Assembly (NCBI GenBank): GCA_030747075.1
Contig: JASLLL010000001.1
Location: 1 to 64,000, forward strand
Source: Gemmatimonadota bacterium
GTDB taxonomy: Bacteria > ARS69
DNA: 64,000 nt
Direction of reading: 5' to 3'
This document shows, in pieces, positions 9,143 through 17,356 of this stretch. How positions within the stretch are numbered: position 1 is the first letter of the stretch; the number at the start of each line of letters is the position of its first letter. The position numbers and the translations under genes are program-made. Under the pieces are notes generated by a model. That model was given only the letters and a program-made list of their open reading frames with translations. It did not search any database and was not told where the DNA came from.

Positions 9143-10587
9143 CCTTCGGAATCGGGTTCGCGGGGAGCGTCCCCGACGGTCGGCGGCAGTTCCCCGCCAA
9201 GGGCAAGATGCAGATCGACGCGGTTCACAAGACGACGAAGGCGCACGGCGACGAGGCCGCTTTCAGCAGCATGGGCGCCGCGGCGGGCCTGAAGCAGCAT
9301 GATGACATCGGACAGGCCGGACTCGTACCGCTCCGTCGCGAGACGCTCGGCCTCCTGCGATTCCCGGGCCGCTTCACGCCGGGCCGCCTCCGCTTCGGCA
9401 AGATGCGCATCCGCCGCGAGAAGCCCCTCCACCTCCGCGCATGCCCCCAGCACATCCCCCGCCCATGCGGCGAGCGCCTGATCTTCGATCGCACCGGCCT
9501 GTGCGACGCGCGCGCGGAGCTTCCCCCGCTGGAAGAGCGGCTGCAGAACTCCGGCGACGAGTCCCCAGGTGGAGAAGTCCCCTTCCGTAAGGTCCTGCAG
9601 CGCCGAACTCGTGCGACCGCCTGACGCCGTGAGGCTGATGCGCGGGAGCAGAGCGCGGCGCGCTTCGGACCGCGCGGCCCCGGCTGCCGCCAGGCGCCGC
9701 TCCGCCGCCACCAGATCCGGACGACGAAGCAGCAGATCCGCCGGGAGCCCGGCGGGAACGGATTCCGGAATCGGGAGGGGGCCCTCCGGGTGCATTTCTC
9801 CAGCAGGATAGCGTCCCAGCAGCACTTCGAGCGACCGCGTCAGTCGGTCCAGCGCGATCCTCCGGTCGGCCAGCACCGCCTCGGCCCCGGCCGCTTCGGC
9901 GCGAAGAAGCCGGAGATCGAGCGAGGGCCTCAACCCGCGCCGATAGCGTTCGCGAACGCGACTCTCCGCGGCCCGGTAGCTGCCGACCGTCGCCCGGGCG
10001 AGTTCCTCCTGCTGCCGCGCTTCCACTACCGCGAACCAGCTCTTGACCGTCTGCGCGGCAATGGACAAGCGCGCGGCCTCATACTCCGCGGCGGTGGCCT
10101 CATACGACGCGACCCCCGCCGAAGCGGCGGCCCGCACCCGTCCCCAGAGGTCCACTTCCCAGGAAACATCCACTGACGCCCCGTAACCGGTGGAGGTCGA
10201 CGAGATCCCCCCTCCGGAACCCCCGGGAATCGGCAGGCCGACGAACACCTGTCGGGATCGTGTCCGCTGGAGACCAGCCTGCACGCCCGGCAGAAGGCCC
10301 GCTCCGGCCATGCGAGCCTCGGCGGCGGCGGCCTCCACTCCGGCGGCGGCGGCGACGAGATCCCGATTGTGCAGGAGCGCTTCTTCCACAAGCCCGGGAA
10401 GACGCGGATCCCCCAACGACTCCCAGAACCCGGCGGCGGAACCGGCGGCGGAGTCCGGCGGCGCGGCGGTGAACGACGACGGAAAATCCGGCGCAAGACG
10501 GGTTGGCGTGCGCGGCGGCGAAGATGCGCACCCCGCGGTCAGGAGCGCAGCGACGAGAGAGGCCGCGGCCGGGGACCACACACGCAT
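9139..10587 (-). CDS. Outer-membrane efflux lipoprotein (OprM/NodT-type OMF)
   Basis: This encodes 482 residues from the ATG at 10587; a longer in-frame start adds a spurious arginine-rich segment inside tetR. The N-terminus MRVWSPAAASLVAALLTAGC is a lipoprotein signal with Cys20 as the lipidation site. Two OEP repeats of long Ala/Arg-rich coiled-coil helices follow (AEYEAARLSIAAQTVKSW; ADRRIALDRLTRSLEVLLG), with the NodT-family LPADLLLRRPDLVAAERRLA segment. Role: trimeric channel tunnel through the outer membrane for the pump. Its ATG shares one base with the tetR stop (TGATG), and its stop overlaps the adaptor start by 4 bp. Confidence 0.92.
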   Translation of the reverse strand: MRVWSPAAASLVAALLTAGCASSPPRTPTRLAPDFPSSFTAAPPDSAAGSAAGFWESLGDPRLPGLVEEALLHNRDLVAAAAGVEAAAAEARMAGAGLLPGVQAGLQRTRSRQVFVGLPIPGGSGGGISSTSTGYGASVDVSWEVDLWGRVRAAASAGVASYEATAAEYEAARLSIAAQTVKSWFAVVEARQQEELARATVGSYRAAESRVRERYRRGLRPSLDLRLLRAEAAGAEAVLADRRIALDRLTRSLEVLLGRYPAGEMHPEGPLPIPESVPAGLPADLLLRRPDLVAAERRLAAAGAARSEARRALLPRISLTASGGRTSSALQDLTEGDFSTWGLVAGVLQPLFQRGKLRARVAQAGAIEDQALAAWAGDVLGACAEVEGLLAADAHLAEAEAARREAARESQEAERLATERYESGLSDVIMLLQARRGAHAAESGLVAVRLRRLVNRVDLHLALGGELPPTVGDAPREPDSEG

Positions 10588-11273
10588 CACGACGCCCCCC
10601 CGGCATCCGGGTCCACCGCATTCGACCGGAACCCGGCCACCACGAACGGAATGAGATGGTCCAGAACCGGCCCGTCGCAACAACTCCCGCTGTCGTCAGG
10701 ATGACCAGCCCCCATCCGGGAGCCATGGATCATCGCGAAGGCCATGGCGCCCAGCGCGAACCGCATCCGCCACAGAATGACCTCCTGCGGAACTCCCGGA
10801 AGCGCGCGCGACAACGCCGCCGAGAATCTCCCCAGCACCTCATGGAAGAGAGACGCAATCAGCGGACGCAACTCTTCGCCCGCTTCCATGTGCGCGCGCC
10901 CCATAAGCTGCATGAAGGTGAAGCCGCCATCTTCCGACCGCTCCCCAAGGCGAAGCGCCGGAGACAGAAGCGCGGTGAAGATGTCCTCCAGCGCAGGGCC
11001 GCTCTCCGGGGCGGCGGCCTCACACGCATCGAGCAAACGGATTCGCTCCGCATTCATCGGCTGGACCCGGCGGGCGAAGACGGCCTTCACGAGTTCCGCT
11101 CTCGACCCGAAGTGGTAGTGGACCGCTGCGAGATTCGCGTTCGCCTCGTAAGTGACCTGCCGCAAGGAAGTCGCGGCAATCCCCTGCCTGGCAAAGAGCT
11201 GTTCCGCCGCATCGAGCAGGCGATCCCGCGTGGCTGCGTGGGCTTCGCCGGGTAGATCGCTCGGACAGTTCAT
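10587..11273 (-). CDS. TetR-family repressor of the RND operon
   Basis: This encodes 228 residues. The N-terminal helix-turn-helix domain spans about residues 14-60 (RDRLLDAAEQLFARQG, then ATSLRQVTYEANANLAAVHY, HFGSRAEL), the standard TetR pattern. The ligand-binding C-terminal half is larger than average and contains RALPGVPQEVILWRMRFALG and LIPFVVAGF, like regulators of the CerR/AcrR-type branch. It is the first gene of the efflux operon and is joined to the OMF gene by a one-base overlap, so it probably controls its own transcription along with the pump. A promoter with an embedded inverted repeat lies 55-90 bp upstream, and GGGAGG precedes the ATG. The inducing ligand is unknown. Confidence 0.92.
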   Translation of the reverse strand: MNCPSDLPGEAHAATRDRLLDAAEQLFARQGIAATSLRQVTYEANANLAAVHYHFGSRAELVKAVFARRVQPMNAERIRLLDACEAAAPESGPALEDIFTALLSPALRLGERSEDGGFTFMQLMGRAHMEAGEELRPLIASLFHEVLGRFSAALSRALPGVPQEVILWRMRFALGAMAFAMIHGSRMGAGHPDDSGSCCDGPVLDHLIPFVVAGFRSNAVDPDAGGAS

Positions 11274-11294
11274 GGAGCCTCCCGAACAGTGAAT

Positions 11295-11309
11295 CGGTCT
11301 CTGAGACCG
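11295..11309. repeat. Perfect 7-bp inverted repeat in the tetR leader
   Basis: CGGTCTC-T-GAGACCG lies between the predicted transcription start and the tetR ATG. It could be a secondary operator or a small hairpin in the 5' leader. It is separate from the main operator at 11328-11345. Confidence 0.5.
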
Positions 11310-11327
11310 TGCGAATCAAACGGGGGT

Positions 11328-11345
11328 TTCAAACATACGCTTGAA
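11328..11345. promoter_or_regulatory. Candidate TetR operator
   Basis: An 18-bp imperfect palindrome, TTCAAACATACGCTTGAA, has 14 of 18 positions symmetric. Its form resembles operators of TetR-type efflux repressors (an ACATAC core with outer TTGAA arms). On the minus strand it covers the end of the spacer and the whole -10 box of the operon promoter, so a bound repressor would block RNA polymerase directly. Confidence 0.6.
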
Positions 11346-11360
11346 TGATCGGCAGGTCAA
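11332..11360 (-). promoter_or_regulatory. Sigma70-type promoter of the tetR-RND operon
   Basis: On the minus strand, TTGACC (11360-11355), a 17-bp spacer and TATGTT (11337-11332) form a good housekeeping promoter, with a leader of about 50 nt to the tetR ATG at 11273. Beyond the promoter, the rest of the gap up to 11598 shows only the plus-strand -10 box of the next gene. Confidence 0.65.
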
Positions 11361-11558
11361 ACGGTACCCTTCACCGCCTTGAGTTGGGCACCTGGGGAGT
11401 GGGGTCGCCTGACGGAGTCCACTCATCGCAAGGAGACACCCGATTGAGACCGGAGGGGGCAATAACTCCCGGCAAGCTCCAACGCTAGCCAGTCTTGCCA
11501 AGAGAATCGCTAACTCCCGTGGTTGCATCGCATTTGGCTCCACACGGGTCTTGCTCTG

Positions 11559-11567
11559 TGCTATACT
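11559..11567 (+). promoter_or_regulatory. Extended -10 element for the beta-helix protein
   Basis: TGCTATACT, an extended -10 (TGnTATAnT) motif, ends 31 bp before the ATG at 11599. No convincing -35 is visible, which is common for extended -10 promoters. The same nonamer precedes the PHP-domain gene at 49760. Confidence 0.45.
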
Positions 11568-11598
11568 TCGCTCACCTTCCGCCCCGGAGGTTGAACGA

Positions 11599-12849
11599 AT
11601 GGCTGCTTCTTCACGGTCCACTCTCCCGGCGCGACTGCTCATGCTGGCCGCACTTCACCTGCTTTCCGCCGCTCCGGCAAAGGCCACCGTCTATTACCTC
11701 CGCGCGGACGGAACGGGCGACATCGCCACGATTCGCGAGGCGCTGGACATTGTGGTGAACGGGGATGTCATCGAACTGGCCGACGGGACCTACCGCGGCT
11801 GGGGCAGCTGGGGGCTGGAGTTCCACGGCAAGGCCATCACGCTCCGCTCCGGAAGCGGGAATCCGGAAGACTGCATCATCGACTGCGAAGCGTCGGAACG
11901 CGCGCTCATCTTCTGGGCGTTCGAGGGGCCGGATTCGCGGGTGGAGGGCATCACCATCCGCAACGGACAGGTGACATACGGCGGGGCGATCTACTGTTCG
12001 TATTCTTCGCCCACGATCACCAACTGCATTCTCACGGAGAATGTCGCCACACTGAACGGCGGTGCCGTCTTCATTCAGCACGCTTCGCCGGTCATCGAGG
12101 ACTGCGTGATCACCGAGAACTCGTCTTACTTCTCCGGCGGCGGGATTCGATGCGAACGCTCCGCCTCCCCGACCATCCGAAACTGCACCATCTCGGGGAA
12201 TGAGGCCGGCTACGATGGCGGCGGTGTTTCCTGCTACGAGTACTCCTCACCGCTCATCACCGGCTGCACGATCACGGCGAACACCGCCGTCTTCAGCGCG
12301 GGCGGCGTACAGGGGAACTACCACTGCGATGTCGAACTGGTGGACTGTGTTGTCGTGGGCAACGCGGCCGGGGCCTACGGCGGCGGCTGCTCCTTCGTGA
12401 CGGATTCAGAGCCCGTCGTCGAAGGCTCCACCATATCCGGCAACCGCGCCACCAGCTACGGCGGCGGCATCTACCTTCAGGGGTCCCAGCCCGAGGTGGA
12501 GCGGTCCATCCTGTGGGGCAATTGCTCCAACGACGGGCCCGAGCTCTACACCGCCGATGCCACATCCGACATCCAGTTCCTGTGCTGCGTGGTCGACTCC
12601 TCCGCGTTCTTTGGACCGGGCGAAGTCGACTTCTCGCCGGGGAGCGTCTTCACCGACCCGCTCTTCTGCGCGGGGTGGCCCTGCGCGTCCGCACCGTCCG
12701 GCTGGGGTGATTACACGCTGGACGGCGCCTCCCCGTGCATCGCGGAGAACAACAGCTGCGGCGTGCAGATCGGGGCGCTCGGCTTCGGGTGCGGCGTGGA
12801 CGCGCTGTCCCCGGCTTCCTGGGGTGCCGTCAAGGCTCGCTACCGCTGA
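11599..12849 (+). CDS. Secreted right-handed parallel beta-helix protein
   Basis: This encodes 416 residues from the ATG at 11599, which follows GGAGG; an earlier in-frame ATG lies upstream of the signal peptide. A signal peptide runs to about residue 29 (PAKA). Residues 45-330 are repeated beta-helix coils of about 22-25 residues with the pattern P-x-I-x-N-C-x-I-x-x-N-x-A-x-x-x-G-G-G, typical of Pbh1/NosD-like and polymorphic-membrane-protein-like repeats. Paired Cys occur in several coils. The C-terminus ends in SWGAVKARYR, not in the FlgD-like tail used elsewhere in the window. Role: probably a surface or secreted carbohydrate-binding or adhesive protein; no catalytic site of polysaccharide lyases can be assigned. 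Confidence 0.75.
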   Translation: MAASSRSTLPARLLMLAALHLLSAAPAKATVYYLRADGTGDIATIREALDIVVNGDVIELADGTYRGWGSWGLEFHGKAITLRSGSGNPEDCIIDCEASERALIFWAFEGPDSRVEGITIRNGQVTYGGAIYCSYSSPTITNCILTENVATLNGGAVFIQHASPVIEDCVITENSSYFSGGGIRCERSASPTIRNCTISGNEAGYDGGGVSCYEYSSPLITGCTITANTAVFSAGGVQGNYHCDVELVDCVVVGNAAGAYGGGCSFVTDSEPVVEGSTISGNRATSYGGGIYLQGSQPEVERSILWGNCSNDGPELYTADATSDIQFLCCVVDSSAFFGPGEVDFSPGSVFTDPLFCAGWPCASAPSGWGDYTLDGASPCIAENNSCGVQIGALGFGCGVDALSPASWGAVKARYR

Positions 12850-12865
12850 CCCTGCGCGGGACCGC

Positions 12866-12906
12866 CCCCGCCTGCTCTCGCTGGTGAACAACGGGTGCAG
12901 GCGGGG
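12866..12906. repeat. 10-bp perfect inverted repeat (terminator or REP-like)
   Basis: CCCCGCCTGC (12866-12875) and GCAGGCGGGG (12897-12906) are perfectly complementary around a 21-nt loop. It follows the beta-helix gene by 17 bp and could act as its terminator, though no T-run follows. It also lies right beside the RAYT transposase remnant, and such enzymes are associated with REP palindromes. Which reading is right cannot be settled here. Confidence 0.5.
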
Positions 12907-12917
12907 AAGGCCGGCGA

Positions 12918-13138
12918 TCACCAGTCGATCCTCTCGGGCTGTGGCGCCTGGCCGCCCAGTTGGCCGGGTTGGCCCGGATGTACTCGCGGATGCGATTCAG
13001 CGAGGGTGCGCTTCGAATGATGCTGTCGTGGTAGTTGCGTTGCCAGACCCTTGTGCCTGGAGTGTTGTACAGCATGCGGATGCGGCGAGTCGTGGCCGAC
13101 TTGAATCCGCCAACCAATGCGCCGATCGACTTGGGGCG
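12918..13138 (-). pseudogene. REP-associated tyrosine transposase (RAYT) C-terminal remnant
   Basis: Minus-strand translation gives RPKSIGALVGGFKSATTRR, then RVWQRNYHDSIIR, then SLNRIREYIRANPANW. This is the conserved C-terminal third of RAYT/Y1-transposase-like (TnpA_REP) proteins. After NPANW a one-base frameshift is needed to recover the usual ending, here PERIDW followed by TGA at 12918. The N-terminal two thirds, including the HUH motif and catalytic Tyr, are absent. The upstream sequence switches abruptly to a PAS domain in another frame. The gene is dead. Confidence 0.8.
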
Positions 13139-13140
13139 CG

Positions 13141-13536
13141 GACCGCGTTCCCGTCGGCGTCACGCTCCATGACCTTCCCGCGATCCAGAATCCACTTCCA
13201 TTCCCCGGACTTCGTGAGAAGACGATGCTCCGTTTCATAGAACGGGGTTTCCCCGTCCAGGTGCTTCTGAAGAACGGCCATCACCATGGGCATGTCGTCG
13301 GGGTGGACCAGTTTCTCCCAGGTGCTGACATTCCCTTCCAGCTCACCCGGCAGGTACTCCAGCATCTCCATCCAGCGGCGGCTGAAGTGAACATCTCCCG
13401 TGACGATATTCCAGTCCCACACACCCTCGTCAGATCCGGCAAGAGCGAGCTTCAACCGCTCTTCGCTTTCGCGCAGAGCTTCCAGTTCCTGACCGTGCAA
13501 CGACTGCCCGGCCGACCACGGCTTCGCGGAGTCCAT
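13141..13536 (-). pseudogene. Truncated PAS-domain sensor fragment
   Basis: From an ATG at 13536 with GAGG before it, about 132 residues read as a clean PAS_3-type domain: a coiled-coil lead LEALRESEERLKLALAGSDE, then GVWDWNIVTGDVHFSRRW, LVHPDDMPMVMAVL and SGEWKWILDRGKVMERDADG. The normal continuation (GTHTDIT, then a kinase or cyclase output domain) is missing. Translation instead runs about 48 more residues, to 12997, through RAYT DNA in the wrong frame. It is therefore the N-terminal stump of a larger sensor protein whose output half was lost at the junction. A short PAS-only protein could still be made. Confidence 0.75.
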
Positions 13537-13614
13537 GACACCTCGCCTGGGGGAACTGCGTGCTTCGGGCCTGGGGGAAAGACGACCCGTGCGGCTACTC
13601 TACGCCAATCGGCT

Positions 13615-13629
13615 GAAGTGTAGCACTTC
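13615..13629. repeat. Inverted repeat upstream of the flippase operon
   Basis: GAAGTG-TAG-CACTTC is a perfect 6-bp inverted repeat in the short gap between the PAS remnant and the flippase gene. It could be an operator or chance; no -35/-10 pair is evident beside it. Confidence 0.35.
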
Positions 13630-13677
13630 TTGAACTCTCGGACCATCCCGGCCACAATGCCCCGGTTCACCGGTCGG

Positions 13678-15183
13678 ATGGGAGTCCGGGTGCGCAGGGT
13701 TGCCGGGTCGCGGGAGAGCCTCTTGTCCACAAGTCGGACCATTGCGAAGAACGCTGGTTTCCTGTTCCTGATGCGGGGTACGGGGTTCGTGCTGTCGTTC
13801 GTGCTCGTGATGGCCATCGGCCGAATCCTCGGCCGCGAAGGGCTGGGCGTCTACACGCTGGCCACCGCTTTCCTTCAGGTGTTCGTCCTCATCCCGAACT
13901 TCGGACTCGACACGCTGGCCATCCGCGATGTCGCCCGCGATCGCAGGCGAGCCGGTTCCTACTTCGCGGAGATGATGGGCGCGAAGCTGGCGCTCACGCT
14001 TCCCGCCTGCCTGTTGATGCTGGGCGCGGTGGAACTGCTCCACTATCCGCCGGAGACGACCACCGCCATCCGACTCCTGTGCCTCGCCCTCCTGGCGGAT
14101 CCGCTGGCCGAGGCCGCCGCGGCCGTTTATCAGGGCTTCGAACGCATGGAGTTCATGACCATGGCGTCCGGCGGGATGAAGATCGTCGTCACGGGAGTGA
14201 GCCTTGCGCTTCTCGCTCGCGGGGCGGGGGTGGTCGATGTGCTGGTGGTTCAGGTCGCGGGGAGCTTTGCCGTCATTCCCGTGCACCTGCTCCTCCTCCG
14301 CCGACTCTCCCTTCGCATTCCGCAACGCCCTTCCCGCGCGGGAATGATGACACTCCTCCACGAAGCCTACCCGCTCTTCCTCACGAATCTCGTCGGGTTG
14401 CTCTACTTCCGCATGGATGTGGTCATGCTGTCCAAGCTCCGCGACGAAGCGGAAGTGGGTCTCTACGGCGCGGCATACAGTGTGCTGCGCGCGCTCGTGA
14501 TGATTCCGTCCATCTTCGTGACCGCGATCTATCCGGTGCTCTCACGCCTCTACGGAAACGACGGCGCGTCACTCCGGCGTCTCTGCGATACGGCATTCCG
14601 TTACCAGCTGGCGGTGGGCCTTCCGCTCGTGGCCGGCCTCTCCACGCTCGCGCCGGAGACGATGCATCTCGTATACGGCGACGACTTCGCGCCTTCCGGC
14701 CCCGCGCTCCGAATCCTGATCTGGACGCTCTTCTTCTTCTTCACGAACACCCTCCTCGGGTACATGCTCTTCACCGCCGGGAAGCAACGCAGCTTTCTGT
14801 CGATCAAACTCATCGCGCTGGCTGTCAACGGAGTCGCCAATGCGATCCTCATCCCGCGTTACGGCATTCAGGGCGCCGCAGCGGCCACCGTCGGGACCAC
14901 TTTCGTGAGCTTCGCCCTGCATCATCGCCTCGTGACGCAACACCTCTACCGCGTGAACTTCCCGAAGATCCTCTGGCGACCCGTGGTGGCTTCAGCGGTG
15001 ATGGCGCTGGCGGTTCACCTCGCCCGCGATTGGCCGACCGGCGCGGTGATCCCGGCAGGCGCGGCCCTGTACGCGTTCGTGGCACTCGTCCTTCTTCGCA
15101 TTCTCGGTCCGGACGACCGGGAGATCCTGCGGACCATCCTGCGGCGCGGATCCACCGCACCGCCTCCGGAAGGAACACCATGA
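13678..15183 (+). CDS. Wzx-like polysaccharide/lipid-linked glycan flippase (MOP superfamily)
   Basis: This encodes about 501 residues with some 12-14 predicted transmembrane segments. The N-terminal helix carries the signature of the Polysacc_synt family (TIAKNAGFLFLMRGTGFVLS, then GRILGREGLGVYTLATAF). The central DVVMLSKLRDEAEVGLYGAA segment is typical of Wzx/MurJ-type flippases. Role: moving lipid-linked sugar units across the inner membrane. The start is uncertain. ATG 13678 is used here; TTG 13630 is the longest option, and TTG 13723 has the best Shine-Dalgarno (GGGAG) and gives the usual N-terminus STSRTIAKN. The stop overlaps the next gene's ATG by 4 bp, so it heads a four-gene unit. 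Confidence 0.85.
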   Translation: MGVRVRRVAGSRESLLSTSRTIAKNAGFLFLMRGTGFVLSFVLVMAIGRILGREGLGVYTLATAFLQVFVLIPNFGLDTLAIRDVARDRRRAGSYFAEMMGAKLALTLPACLLMLGAVELLHYPPETTTAIRLLCLALLADPLAEAAAAVYQGFERMEFMTMASGGMKIVVTGVSLALLARGAGVVDVLVVQVAGSFAVIPVHLLLLRRLSLRIPQRPSRAGMMTLLHEAYPLFLTNLVGLLYFRMDVVMLSKLRDEAEVGLYGAAYSVLRALVMIPSIFVTAIYPVLSRLYGNDGASLRRLCDTAFRYQLAVGLPLVAGLSTLAPETMHLVYGDDFAPSGPALRILIWTLFFFFTNTLLGYMLFTAGKQRSFLSIKLIALAVNGVANAILIPRYGIQGAAAATVGTTFVSFALHHRLVTQHLYRVNFPKILWRPVVASAVMALAVHLARDWPTGAVIPAGAALYAFVALVLLRILGPDDREILRTILRRGSTAPPPEGTP

Positions 15184-16322
15184 CTGCCCACCCACTCGCG
15201 ACCGCCCGCGCGGCGGAAGCGTTCCTCGCCTGCCCCGAGGATGGAGCGCGGCTGAAGACCGGGCCTGGCGAAGTGACTTGCCCGTCCTGCGGGACCCGGT
15301 GGCCACGCATCGGCAAGGTCCCCGTCTTCTCCGATCCCGACGGATACTGGGGCGAGATTCCCCAGCGTGAAATGGAGCCTCTTCTGGAGGAGGCGGAACT
15401 GGAAGGCTGGGACCGGGCGCTGCGCAGGAGGCTTCTCGGAGAGACGGGAGAACTCCGCGACAGGCCTGACGCCGGGGCCGACGAAGAAGGCGCCGCCCCG
15501 CGCGGGCGATTCCTCTACGACTACGCCACCGACGCCTCGCGAGCGGACTGGCGATTTCTTCTTCCGCTGAACGAAGACAGCCGTGTGCTGGACATCGGCG
15601 CCGGATGGGGCGCCCTCTCGATGGCGATCGCCCCCGAGGTGGGACTCGTCGTCGCAGCGGACGACATGGTAGAGCGCGCCCGCTTTCTTGAGATCCGCGC
15701 CCGCCAGTCCGGCTTCGACCATGTGCAGCCCATCGCGACCCCCGCTCAGGACATCCCCTTCCCGGACGGCACCTTCGATCTGGTCATCCTGAACGGCGTG
15801 CTGGAGTGGGTGGGGCTGTCCCGAGTGCGACGCAACCCGCGCGATGTCCAGCGCCTCGTGCTGGAGAACATCCACCGGAAGATCGCGCCGGGGGGCAGCC
15901 TCTACATCGGAATCGAAAACCGATACGGCTACCACTACTTCACCGGCACTCCCGATGACCACACGAAGCTCCGAGGGACCAACCTCATGCCCCGATTCAT
16001 GGCACAGGCATGGACTCGGATGCGGACCGGACGGGACTATCGCGCCTACACGCACTCGCTGGACGGCTACCGAAGGCTTCTCAAGAGCGCGGGCTTCGGG
16101 GGGATCTCCTTCCACGCAACGCTCCCCACCTACCGGAACCCGCGGGAGATCATCCCGCTCGATGATCCCACCGTCTTCGACCACTACGCGACGCGCACCC
16201 CCGCACGGACCGTCGGCCGCCGGGTGAAGGTGGCGCTGGCCCGCGCGGGATTCCGCGCCGGAGTCATCCCGAGGCTCATCCCGCACTATGCCATCCTCGC
16301 CACGCGGGAGAGGTCGCGATGA
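15180..16322 (+). CDS. SAM-dependent methyltransferase with Trm112-like zinc ribbon
   Basis: This encodes 380 residues. Residues 15-50 are a Trm112p-like ribbon (C18, C34, C37) ending in KVPVF. The Rossmann methyltransferase domain follows, with motif I VLDIGAGWG at 136-144, an acidic VVAADD strand and IPFPDGTFDLVILNGVLEWV, as in class I (Methyltransf_11-type) enzymes. A long C-terminal extension contains ENRYGYHYFTGTPDDHT. The substrate is not evident. Its position between a flippase and a sugar-kinase-like gene suggests a glycan or lipid-linked intermediate. It is coupled to both neighbours by 4-bp overlaps. Confidence 0.82.
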   Translation: MTAHPLATARAAEAFLACPEDGARLKTGPGEVTCPSCGTRWPRIGKVPVFSDPDGYWGEIPQREMEPLLEEAELEGWDRALRRRLLGETGELRDRPDAGADEEGAAPRGRFLYDYATDASRADWRFLLPLNEDSRVLDIGAGWGALSMAIAPEVGLVVAADDMVERARFLEIRARQSGFDHVQPIATPAQDIPFPDGTFDLVILNGVLEWVGLSRVRRNPRDVQRLVLENIHRKIAPGGSLYIGIENRYGYHYFTGTPDDHTKLRGTNLMPRFMAQAWTRMRTGRDYRAYTHSLDGYRRLLKSAGFGGISFHATLPTYRNPREIIPLDDPTVFDHYATRTPARTVGRRVKVALARAGFRAGVIPRLIPHYAILATRERSR

Positions 16323-17356
16323 TCGACATCCTTCGCAAGACGATCGCCGACCGGTGGGAACGCATGAACCTCCCCGGGAACCCGACGCTGGATCTGTCGT
16401 TTCTCCTGTCCGGGGGAGTCGGGGGACGGCACGGCAAGGTGCTGCTCTTCGCATTCCGCCGGGGAGATCCACGCCCGCTTCTCCTGGTCAAGATGCCGCG
16501 CGTGAAGACCGCACACCGCTGGGTCGAGCACGAGTATTCGTTCCTGGAGGAACTGGCCGAAGCCGCCCCCACCGGAGTCGGGCACCTCTTCCCCGAGGCG
16601 CTCTTCCGGGTCACGGACGGGGCGCGGCTTGCCACTGCGCAGAGCATCCTGCCCGGTGTTCCGATGGACCGTCTGCCGACGCCGGGATCTCCCGGTGCGC
16701 CCTCCTCGGAAGACTTGCTGGACCTTGCCCGGCGATGGCTGGCGCGATTCTGGCGCGCGACCACCTTTCCAGAAGGAAACGAGCGCGCCCTCTGGCAGCC
16801 GGTCACCGACGCGGTGGAGCGGTTCCCACGGGAGCGTGATCACCTGCCCGCGCCGGTGCTCGACGGGGCCGAGGAGGTTCTCGCGGGAATCCACGCGCGG
16901 AAGGAGAAGACCTCTCCGGTCGCAATCGGACACGGCGACTTTCTCGCGTCCAACCTTATCCTCCACGGGGCCAGCGCGGGTGCGGTGGACTGGGAGTTCG
17001 GCGCAAAACGGCAACTCCCGTGGGTGGACCCCGTCCACTTCGCCGTGGATCACTGCCTCCGGCACGGAATGCAGACCGGACGCGGACGACTCGGGGGGTT
17101 CCGCGAGGGGTTTCTGGAGCGGTCCGCCCTCTCGCACCGCATTCGCGACTTCCTCTGGGAGTGCGCGACGGAAGGCGGCGTCCCTCACGAGGTGCTTCCG
17201 ATCGCGCTCCCCGCCTACATCATGGCATCCACGGTCCGCATGGAGACCTTCTTCTCGCGCGATTACCCGGTTACCCGCGAATGGGAAGCGATCGCGGCCG
17301 AGTGTCTGCTTCCTGACTCCATCGCACTCCTCCACCAGACGCTCGGGATCTCCTGA
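16319..17356 (+). CDS. APH/choline-kinase-fold phosphotransferase
   Basis: This encodes 345 residues. The catalytic loop HGDFLASN (H205, D207, N212) and the metal-binding VDWE (D224) match the aminoglycoside-phosphotransferase/choline-kinase fold. LLVKMP (K58) and EHEYSFLEEL (E71/E74 region) fit the ATP lysine and its partner glutamate. The family includes antibiotic, choline, homoserine and sugar kinases. The operon context (flippase, methyltransferase, membrane protein) favours phosphorylation of a sugar or lipid-linked intermediate over resistance. Its start overlaps the methyltransferase stop by 4 bp, and its stop overlaps the next start by one base. Confidence 0.78.
   Translation: MIDILRKTIADRWERMNLPGNPTLDLSFLLSGGVGGRHGKVLLFAFRRGDPRPLLLVKMPRVKTAHRWVEHEYSFLEELAEAAPTGVGHLFPEALFRVTDGARLATAQSILPGVPMDRLPTPGSPGAPSSEDLLDLARRWLARFWRATTFPEGNERALWQPVTDAVERFPRERDHLPAPVLDGAEEVLAGIHARKEKTSPVAIGHGDFLASNLILHGASAGAVDWEFGAKRQLPWVDPVHFAVDHCLRHGMQTGRGRLGGFREGFLERSALSHRIRDFLWECATEGGVPHEVLPIALPAYIMASTVRMETFFSRDYPVTREWEAIAAECLLPDSIALLHQTLGIS

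Noticed and set aside
14079-15179. N-terminal extension of the methyltransferase
   Set aside because: It runs through the flippase gene out of frame; the ATG at 15180 gives a normal zinc-ribbon start and a 4-bp overlap.
16319-17356. Aminoglycoside resistance kinase
   Set aside because: The fold is shared by many kinases; operon context with a flippase and methyltransferase gives no support for a resistance role.
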